From: CAYXVB01 sp964467785
GTDB lineage: Bacteria; Bdellovibrionota; UBA1018
DNA length: 22,421 bases
Direction: 5' to 3'
Assembly: GCA_964467785.1 (NCBI GenBank)
Contig: CAYXVB010000049.1
Coordinates: 1-22,421 of the forward strand
The position numbers and the translations under genes were made by a program. Positions 17,331-22,421 of the stretch are shown here, piece after piece (the first letter of the stretch is position 1; each line of letters begins with the position of its first letter). The notes beneath the pieces were generated by a model that saw only the letters and a program-made list of their open reading frames with translations, made no database searches and was not told where the DNA came from.

Positions 17331-17914
17331 CCGACGAGCGTTGGACGAAGGCGGAGTGGAACAATTACGAATTCTGGGAAAAGGTGGAGAGCCGCCGGAG
17401 GCGCAAAAACGTCCTCTGGGTGTGCGCGACCGCCGTGGTCTTTCTCGCCCTCTCTTCGGTCCCGATCGTGGCGGACCAAAAACCCAAGTGGCAGAGCCGT
17501 CGGGCCGCCCGCCTGATGGCCCAGGAGATCAATCGGGTCAAGCGCGAAGCGAGCGTTGAGCGCGCCGCCTATCGGATCCGGTTCGAAGGCGACGGAGCCC
17601 TTTCCTATGTCGTCGAACGGGCGCCCTCCTGCAAGGAGGCCAAGTTCACGCCCGTCCGCTCCGGGGTGCTAGTCGCGCCGGAGGTATTCGGTCAGCTGGC
17701 CGTGCTCGACCCCGCGATCGGCGAGCAGGTCGGAGTTCCAGGCCTGGGCCGTCAATTTTGTTACGATCCGCTCCATGGCAGCGAAAGCGGCGATGAGTCC
17801 CGTAGCCTGGCCGCCTTTGGGTTTCTCCCGGTTCCCGACCTGTCCGAGCGCCGTTTTGATCGCCTCACCGTGCTACTGCTCACCGGCCCTTCCGCCGAGG
17901 CCACCTTTGACTGA
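17303..17914 (+). CDS. Uncharacterised one-TM protein in pilus cluster, pseudopilin-like layout
   Basis: I do not recognise this 203-residue protein. It has a 36-residue charged cytoplasmic N-terminus ending in RRRRK (31-35), one transmembrane helix at about 37-55 and a predicted periplasmic remainder. After the helix comes an Arg-rich amphipathic stretch (SRRAARLMAQEINRVKREAS), then YRIRFEGDGALSYVVERA. This order of helix, amphipathic helix and strand pair resembles GspH/FimT-type minor pseudopilins. No prepilin leader (Gly before Phe-Thr-x-x-x-Glu) is present, so PilD should not process it. Cys110 and Cys153 could pair in the periplasm. It overlaps pilD by 28 bases, and its GGTGGA ribosome site is only 2 bases before ATG 17303, an unusually short distance. 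Reuse of pilD sequence and its position before pilM suggest a pilus-assembly role; that is inference. Confidence 0.72.
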   Translation: MAPIYDTDLADERWTKAEWNNYEFWEKVESRRRRKNVLWVCATAVVFLALSSVPIVADQKPKWQSRRAARLMAQEINRVKREASVERAAYRIRFEGDGALSYVVERAPSCKEAKFTPVRSGVLVAPEVFGQLAVLDPAIGEQVGVPGLGRQFCYDPLHGSESGDESRSLAAFGFLPVPDLSERRFDRLTVLLLTGPSAEATFD

Positions 17915-17923
17915 TTTCAGTCA
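17908..17923. promoter_or_regulatory. Perfect 7-2-7 inverted repeat upstream of pilM promoter
   Basis: TGACTGA-TT-TCAGTCA is a perfect inverted repeat that overlaps the stop codon of the preceding gene and ends 10 bases before the -35 box of the pilM promoter. It lacks a following T-run, so it is a poor terminator. The position fits an operator or upstream binding site for a dimeric regulator. Which protein binds is unknown. Confidence 0.5.
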
Positions 17924-17933
17924 GTTGATAGAT

Positions 17934-17961
17934 TTGACCTTTTCGCCCCAAAAGGTAAAAT
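17934..17961 (+). promoter_or_regulatory. Sigma70-type promoter for pilMNOPQ, with inverted repeat in spacer
   Basis: A -35 box TTGACC (17934-17939, 5 of 6 matches) and a -10 box TAAAAT (17956-17961, 5 of 6) are 16 bases apart. This is the best promoter match in the window and lies in a short AT-rich gap about 47 bases before pilM. The spacer is almost filled by a perfect 6-bp inverted repeat, CCTTTT (17938-17943) and AAAAGG (17950-17955), with a CGCCCC loop, a placement typical of repressor operators. The pilM ribosome site is AGGGG at 17995-17999. Confidence 0.65.
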
Positions 17962-18008
17962 TTAAGAGAGCAGTTCAAGCAATCTAGGATGGATAGGGGC
18001 GACGTTCC

Positions 18009-19109
18009 ATGGCAGGGGCAGGACTCTCCGGCGCAGGAGAGTTGTTTGCGAAAGTAAAAGACATGTTCAGCGGAGGTGGCGGGACCGCCATCGGCCTGAG
18101 CATTGGCTCGTCCTCAATAAAAATTATTGAGCTTAAGAAAGTCGGAGTCGCATGGAAGCTGCTGCACTTCGGAATCGTGCAGATCCCCGATGACGTCATC
18201 GTCAATCGCGAGATCGTCAATCCCATCGCGATCGTCGACAGCATCAAGACGCTAGTCAACCAGATCAAGCTCAACTCGAAGCACGTGTGCTCTTCCTTGT
18301 CGGGCACCTCGGTCATCTTCAAGCGGATGACCGTCGACGTTCCAAATCCGCGCGAGGCACGGGAGGCGATCTTCTGGGAAGCCGAGCAGTACCTGCCTTT
18401 CGACGTGTCGCAGGTCTACATGGATTACCACATCCTGTCGCGCGGCTCGGATCACAAGACCGATCTCATCCTGATCGCCGCGAAGAAGGCGCTGGTTGAC
18501 ACTTACATGAGCGCCATTACGGATTCCGGCCTCGTGCCCAAAGTGATCGACATCGATTTCTTCGCCATGCAGAATCTCTTCGAGCTCAATTATCCGGCCA
18601 ATCCCTCGGAGGCAGTCGCTCTCGTGGACCTCGGCGCGAGCGCCACCAAGATCGTCGTCGTGGATCGGGGCGTCCCCGTCTTCACCAAGGATAGCGCCCT
18701 CGGAGGACGCAATATCACTGCGGAGATCCAGCGCAATTTGAACCTGAACTACGCGGATGCCGAAACGCTCAAGGTGGGCGGCTCCGGCGGCCCCATGCCC
18801 CAGGAGGTCAGCGATCTCCTCAATATCGGCGCCGAGAACTTCGCCACTGAAATCAAGCGCGCCCTCGACTTCTATTCGGCTTCCTCGACGGGCGCGCCGA
18901 TCGCCTATGTCCTGCTCTCGGGGGGCAGCGCGCGCATCCCCAATATTTCCAAGATCGTCGAGGACGCGACGCGGCTGCCTACCCAGGTGGTCAACCCGTT
19001 CAACGCGATCACTTATGATCCCAGTGTATTCACTCAGGAATATTTGAACGCCATCGCGCCCCTGGCCGCGGTGCCGATCGGCCTGGCTATCCGGGCGGGG
19101 GCAAGATGA
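18009..19109 (+). CDS. pilM: PilM, actin-like cytoplasmic pilus assembly protein
   Basis: PilM is a cytoplasmic actin/FtsA-fold protein that binds the N-terminus of PilN and connects the alignment complex to the motor. The 366 residues include a nucleotide-binding segment AIGLSIGSSSIKIIELKK (about 27-44), the central EAIFWEAEQYLPFDVSQVYMDYHIL and a second phosphate-binding segment VALVDLGASATKIVVVDRG (about 201-219). An extra 26 residues, rich in Gly/Ala, precede the first motif. In that motif the usual Asp/Glu (GLDIG) is Ser31. The start is ATG 18009 with AGGGG nine bases upstream, the first gene after a good promoter. Its stop overlaps the pilN start (ATGA at 19106-19109). Confidence 0.94.
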   Translation: MAGAGLSGAGELFAKVKDMFSGGGGTAIGLSIGSSSIKIIELKKVGVAWKLLHFGIVQIPDDVIVNREIVNPIAIVDSIKTLVNQIKLNSKHVCSSLSGTSVIFKRMTVDVPNPREAREAIFWEAEQYLPFDVSQVYMDYHILSRGSDHKTDLILIAAKKALVDTYMSAITDSGLVPKVIDIDFFAMQNLFELNYPANPSEAVALVDLGASATKIVVVDRGVPVFTKDSALGGRNITAEIQRNLNLNYADAETLKVGGSGGPMPQEVSDLLNIGAENFATEIKRALDFYSASSTGAPIAYVLLSGGSARIPNISKIVEDATRLPTQVVNPFNAITYDPSVFTQEYLNAIAPLAAVPIGLAIRAGAR

Positions 19110-19729
19110 TCAAGATCAATCTCGCCCTTCGCAAGCAGTCGCTTGGAGTCGAAAATGTTCGCGGCGCGCTTTCTAATCTCCCCAGCATGGACGAGTTCCG
19201 GAAGTCTATGGATGGCTTCAAGGACCTTCCATGGAAGAAGGTCGTCGTTCCCATTCTGCTCGCCATAGTGTCCTCCTACGCGATCGACCAGCTCAAGGAG
19301 TCCGCCCTTCAGAAGTTAGAGGAGGAGATCAGCTCGGTCATGGCTGAAAAGCCCAAGCTTGATCAGGAGGCCCAGAAGCTCAAGGCCTACGAAGGGATCA
19401 AGAAAGAACTTGAGGCGGATGAGGCGGTGATGCGTCTCAAGATCGACACGATCCGCAAGCTCATCCAGGGCCGCTCCACGCCGCCCAAGATCCTGGTCAG
19501 CCTCGGCAACACGATACCCAAGGAGATCTGGCTCGAGGAGTTCAAGTTCGAGGACGGTAAGTTCGGCCTCAAGGGCAGGTCCAAGGGATATACTCCTATC
19601 TCCGATTTCATGAAATCGATGGGAGAAAGCATTTACTTCGGGGAAATGCTCCTCAAGGGCACGCAGCAGTCCAAGGACGCGTCGGGCGAAGAGGTGATCG
19701 ACTTCGAGCTCGAAGGGAAGCAGAGGTAG
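19106..19729 (+). CDS. pilN: PilN, inner-membrane alignment complex protein
   Basis: PilN is a bitopic inner-membrane protein whose short cytoplasmic N-terminus docks in PilM and whose periplasmic part pairs with PilO. The 207 residues start with MIKINLALR, matching the conserved PilM-binding INLLP-type motif. A hydrophobic helix follows at about 45-62, then a long coiled-coil stretch (about 63-120) and a ferredoxin-like domain (about 125-205, containing LGNTIPKEIWLEEF). The distance from the motif to the membrane helix, about 35 residues, is longer than in the usual PilN, where only a few to about 20 residues intervene. The start overlaps the pilM stop. A tag plus 6 bases separate it from pilO. 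Confidence 0.91.
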   Translation: MIKINLALRKQSLGVENVRGALSNLPSMDEFRKSMDGFKDLPWKKVVVPILLAIVSSYAIDQLKESALQKLEEEISSVMAEKPKLDQEAQKLKAYEGIKKELEADEAVMRLKIDTIRKLIQGRSTPPKILVSLGNTIPKEIWLEEFKFEDGKFGLKGRSKGYTPISDFMKSMGESIYFGEMLLKGTQQSKDASGEEVIDFELEGKQR

Positions 19730-19735
19730 AGGACG

Positions 19736-20442
19736 ATGCTCACCCAGTTCAAGGAGCTGCTGGAAAAGATTCCGTTCCCGATCCTTCTGGTAGTTTATCT
19801 CGCCAGTTTGAGCTGGGATTATTATGGCTTCCTCAATGACAGCGAATCTCCGCTTGCCGCCGCCAACATCCGGCTGAGCACCGCCCGGGTGGAGATCGGC
19901 AATCTCCGCAAGCGGGTTCGCGAAGTTCAGGAGTTCTCGCGCACGCTCGAAGTGAAGAGGACGGAGATTCGCAAGCTCGCCGGGGAGCTCGAGGACACCA
20001 AGACCACGCTCAGCGACTCGCTCGACACGCCTTCTTTCATGAAGGCCGTGGTAACGGAGGCGCAGCGTTCCGGAATCTCCGTGATCGGTCTCCGGCCACT
20101 CGACGGGGCACGCAAGGAGTATTACGGTCAACAGGAGTTCACGCTCCAGATCCATGGCGTCTTTGCCCAGGTGGTCGGTTTTCTGGAGCGGATTTCGACG
20201 ATGCAGCGGATCGTGCGCATCGATGACATCAAGGTAAAGCCCATTTCTCCCGCCTCCGCGCGATACGTGATGCTCGAGAGCGAGTTGACCCTGAAGAGCT
20301 ATTACTATTTNNNNNNNNNNNNNNNNNNNNNNNNNNNNNNNNNNNNNNNNNNNNNNNNNNNNNNNNNNNNNNNNNNNNNNNNNNNNNNNNNNNNNNNNNN
20401 NNNNNNNNNNCAGTGCCATCTCCCGCGCAGGATGCCCCATGA
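19736..20442 (+). CDS. pilO: PilO, inner-membrane alignment complex protein (3' end in assembly gap)
   Basis: PilO pairs with PilN in the periplasm. The readable 191 residues show a short cytoplasmic start (MLTQFKELLEKI), a membrane helix at about 13-33 (PFPILLVVYLASLSWDYYGF), a coiled coil (about 45-100) and a ferredoxin-like domain (about 105-191, containing AQRSGISVIGLRPL and QEFTLQIHGVFAQVVGFLERIS). The sequence then enters 100 unknown bases at 20311. The end given here is inferred: reading the post-gap flank in the frame that gives VPSPAQDAP and a TGA at 20440-20442 overlaps the pilP ATG in the ATGA fashion used elsewhere in the cluster. As drawn, the frame would run to a TAG at 20450-20452, but the gap size is not reliable. 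Only 19736-20310 is certain. Confidence 0.85.
20311..20410. other. Assembly gap of 100 unknown bases
   Basis: Exactly 100 N are present, the customary placeholder for a gap of unknown size. It hides the last codons of pilO. Any open frame crossing it on either strand is unreliable. Confidence 0.99.
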
Positions 20443-21170
20443 TTTGCGCTAGAGCGCGGATGGGAATCCGGTTTATTGCGGGACTCTTGTCGGTGAGCTG
20501 CATTTCGGCGTTTGCCGAGACCCGGAGCGCAGTGGATGCAAACGCGGCGCAAGGGCAATCGCAAGACGCGCAAAAACAGAAGACACCTATGGAAATCGCG
20601 GACGACCTGCTCAAGTTGCGAGATCCTTTCAAACGGATCATCGGCGCCACGGGTCCGACCGAGATCAAGTCCGTGCTCGAAAGATTCGCATCGACTTCGT
20701 TCAAGCTTGTCGGGGTCCAGACCGGACCGGGCAAGGGGCGGGCGGTCCTGGTGGATTCGGAGGGGACCACCCATATCGTCGGCGAGCGTACCCGGATTGG
20801 GCTCAATAACGGGTATATCGCCAAGATTTACCGTGACCGGATCCTCGTCAAGGAACGCGTACATAATATCGTCGGCCAGATCGAGGAGATCAGTACTTCG
20901 ATCGAGCTGCAGCCCGAGTCCAAGTACTTCGCGAAGCCGGGCCAAGACGGTGCGTCGCAAGTGACGGAAGTCATCGGCAGAGGAGGCGGGGCGGGCGCAG
21001 GCGGGATGCCGTCCCTGCAAAATGTCGCGCCTCAGATGACCAATAACCCGCAAGGCGTGCCGACCATGCCGAATATGCCGAATATGGAGCATGGCTTGAC
21101 TCCGAACCCCGGGGTCCCACCAGTGCAGCAAAATGGGATGAATACCCAGCCAGTAAGGCCGGGGATGTGA
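20439..21170 (+). CDS. pilP: PilP, periplasmic pilus protein linking PilN/PilO to the secretin
   Basis: PilP connects the PilN/PilO complex to PilQ. The 243 residues have an export signal (about 1-26, ...CISAFAE), a disordered Gln/Ala linker (about 30-50), a helix with ADDLLKLRDPFKR (54-66) and the beta-rich HQ domain (about 75-150), in which KLVGVQTGPGKGRAVLVDSEGTT and the N-terminal part of YIAKIYRDRILVKE follow the PilP pattern. The C-terminal tail (about 180-243) is rich in Gly, Met, Asn and Pro and contains MPNMPNM. Two starts are possible: ATG 20439, with AGGA at 20429-20432 and a likely ATGA overlap with pilO, or ATG 20460; the first is preferred. A Cys at residue 21 (LSVSC) is near a lipobox but not canonical, so lipidation is uncertain. 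Confidence 0.9.
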   Translation: MICARARMGIRFIAGLLSVSCISAFAETRSAVDANAAQGQSQDAQKQKTPMEIADDLLKLRDPFKRIIGATGPTEIKSVLERFASTSFKLVGVQTGPGKGRAVLVDSEGTTHIVGERTRIGLNNGYIAKIYRDRILVKERVHNIVGQIEEISTSIELQPESKYFAKPGQDGASQVTEVIGRGGGAGAGGMPSLQNVAPQMTNNPQGVPTMPNMPNMEHGLTPNPGVPPVQQNGMNTQPVRPGM

Positions 21171-21220
21171 TCGCCGGGTAGTTCTGTCGGGGCCCCGGCT
21201 GCCTCAAGGAGAAGAGGGAT

Positions 21221-22421
21221 ATGAGAAAAGCGAACGTACGAAGCAGGATGCTCCGAAATCCCCTGAGTGGCGTCTGGGTTTCGGCCCTTTTCGCCGTCGT
21301 CGCCATGGCCGGAGACGCGCTCGCCGCCAAAGTGATCACGATTGGCTTCAAGGGTGCTGAAAACCCGAGCGTCATTGAGATTCGCGGCGACGGGCCGCTG
21401 ACTTACGAAAAGCGCGAGAACCCCGATGACCGCCAGGTCGTCATCGAGCTGCAAGGCGCCTCGATGTCTCGCATGGCGCTTCGAAAGATCGATACCTCCT
21501 CATTCAATAGCAATGTGCTGATGATCAGTCCCTATATGGTCGATGGTTCGCCGGGGACCGCCCGCGTGGTGATCCAGCTTCGTAAGAGCGTTCAGACGGA
21601 GGTCAGCCAGGAGGGCAACGTCATCCGCGTCAAGGTGCCCTCAGTCGCCAAGAGCGCGGTTTTGGCTCCCGTCACCGATGCTCCCTCCGATTCTGCTGCT
21701 GCGGCTCCTGCCGAATCCGCCTCTGAGTCGTCCGCTGACTCCATGAGCGTCTCCTCTTCCGCCGCCACTGGCGCGTCTGAGATCAAGGAGCCCGCCGCGT
21801 CCGCCTCGGCGCCAATGGATGCCGAAACCGAAAACTCGCCCGGGAGCGCACGGCTTCGTGAGTTCGAAACCAGCCGCAAGACCAGCACGTTCAAAGGGCG
21901 TCCGATCACGCTCCAGGTTCGCGACATGGAGGCGGCGGACGTGTTCCGGATGATCGGCGAAGCCAGCGGGTTCAATATCATCCTTTCCGAAAACGTGAGG
22001 GGCAAGGTCACTCTCTCGCTCGTCGACGTTCCGTGGGACCAGGCGCTCGACGTCGTGCTTCAGACCCTGGGACTTGGAGCCGACCGCAATCGCAACATCC
22101 TTCGGATCATGCCCATGAGCGCGCTCACCGAGGAGAAGATCGCCGAGCTCAAGGCGGCGCAGCTGGCCAAGGCCACCACCCCGCGCTTGACGCGTATTTT
22201 TCCGGTGAATTACGCCAAGATCGACGAACTGGCCAAGATCCTCACTTCGATCCAGGACTCCTTCAACTCCCATCAGGGCGATGAGGTGCTCCGACTTGCC
22301 GGTGGCGCGAACGCGGTTGGCGGCGCCGCCGCGGCAGGCGGTGGGGGCAAGATGGAAAACGTGGTCTTGACCGACTCCCGGACCAACCGCCTGATCGTGC
22401 GAGACATCCCCGAGAATCTGG
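21221..22421 (+). CDS. pilQ: PilQ secretin, N-terminal part (truncated by window end)
   Basis: PilQ forms the outer-membrane secretin pore for the pilus. The 400 visible residues open at ATG 21221, with AGGAG at 21207-21211, and the frame is still open at the last base. Visible parts are a signal peptide (about 1-35, ending DALAAK), one AMIN-type domain (about 37-138) that would bind peptidoglycan, a Ser/Ala-rich linker (about 145-205), the secretin/TonB short N-terminal domain (about 225-295: RPITLQVRDMEAADVFRMIG, GKVTLSLVDVPWDQALDVVL, NILRIMP), and the start of an N1 domain (TRIFPVNYAKIDELAKIL). A Gly/Ala-rich loop (about 366-382) precedes TDSRTNRLIVRDIP. The secretin core lies beyond the window. 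It is separated from pilP by 50 bases and is probably cotranscribed. Confidence 0.94.
   Translation, partial: MRKANVRSRMLRNPLSGVWVSALFAVVAMAGDALAAKVITIGFKGAENPSVIEIRGDGPLTYEKRENPDDRQVVIELQGASMSRMALRKIDTSSFNSNVLMISPYMVDGSPGTARVVIQLRKSVQTEVSQEGNVIRVKVPSVAKSAVLAPVTDAPSDSAAAAPAESASESSADSMSVSSSAATGASEIKEPAASASAPMDAETENSPGSARLREFETSRKTSTFKGRPITLQVRDMEAADVFRMIGEASGFNIILSENVRGKVTLSLVDVPWDQALDVVLQTLGLGADRNRNILRIMPMSALTEEKIAELKAAQLAKATTPRLTRIFPVNYAKIDELAKILTSIQDSFNSHQGDEVLRLAGGANAVGGAAAAGGGGKMENVVLTDSRTNRLIVRDIPENL

Noticed and set aside
19316..20824. 502-codon minus-strand open frame
   Set aside because: It reads through the 100-N gap and is antisense to pilN/pilO/pilP. No recognisable domain.
20229..21131. 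300-codon minus-strand open frame
   Set aside because: Also spans the N gap and lies opposite pilP, whose product has the PilP HQ-domain pattern.
21188..21197. CGGGGCCCCG palindrome between pilP and pilQ, considered as a terminator
   Set aside because: Only 10 bases with no loop and no T-run after it. The pilQ ribosome site follows directly, so the operon probably continues.

Overview
The window is a dense, entirely plus-strand stretch of a GC-rich Gram-negative genome. It shows a complete proteobacterial-style PilM-N-O-P-Q alignment machine with a secretin, a Bat (Bacteroides aerotolerance-like) operon and a type III glutamine synthetase. The order pilB-pilT-pilC-sigma54 activator-pilD-...-pilM-N-O-P-Q resembles Myxococcota/Bdellovibrionota ('deltaproteobacterial') clusters more than the scattered Pseudomonas arrangement. 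I infer a bacterium of that broad kind; no 16S rRNA or similar marker is present, so taxonomy is a guess.

Region 1 (1-7500) is a Bat/MoxR operon. It holds the 3' end of a MoxR AAA+ ATPase, a DUF58 protein, a one-TM protein with a Bat-operon-type cytoplasmic tail, BatA (VWA), a BatB-BatC fusion (VWA plus a TPR/low-complexity part with a built-in lipoprotein-like signal) and BatD. Several junctions are 4-base ATGA or short overlaps, so translation is probably coupled. By family analogy these proteins form an envelope-associated MoxR/VWA complex linked to stress resistance or protein maturation.

Region 2 (7501-11265) holds housekeeping genes. A stand-alone type III glutamine synthetase ends in a textbook intrinsic terminator. 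It is followed by a small Cys-rich YkgJ-like protein and ribF (riboflavin kinase/FAD synthetase).

Region 3 (11266-22421) is a type IV pilus cluster. pilB (extension ATPase), pilT (retraction ATPase), pilC (platform), a receiver-less sigma54 activator, pilD (prepilin peptidase) and an unrecognised one-TM, pseudopilin-like protein form one tightly packed unit. A good sigma70-type promoter, with inverted repeats in and just upstream of it, then starts a second unit: pilM, pilN, pilO, pilP and pilQ (truncated by the window end). A 100-N assembly gap removes the pilO 3' end. No major pilin gene (pilA) and no pilS-like kinase are seen.

No stretch of more than 300 bases lacks a gene. I see no tRNA, rRNA, CRISPR array, insertion sequence or other mobile element. 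I found no clearly new multi-gene system. The least-explained parts are the BatB-BatC fusion with an internal lipoprotein start, the leaderless membrane protein at 1619-2749, the receiver-less activator, and the gene at 17303-17914.
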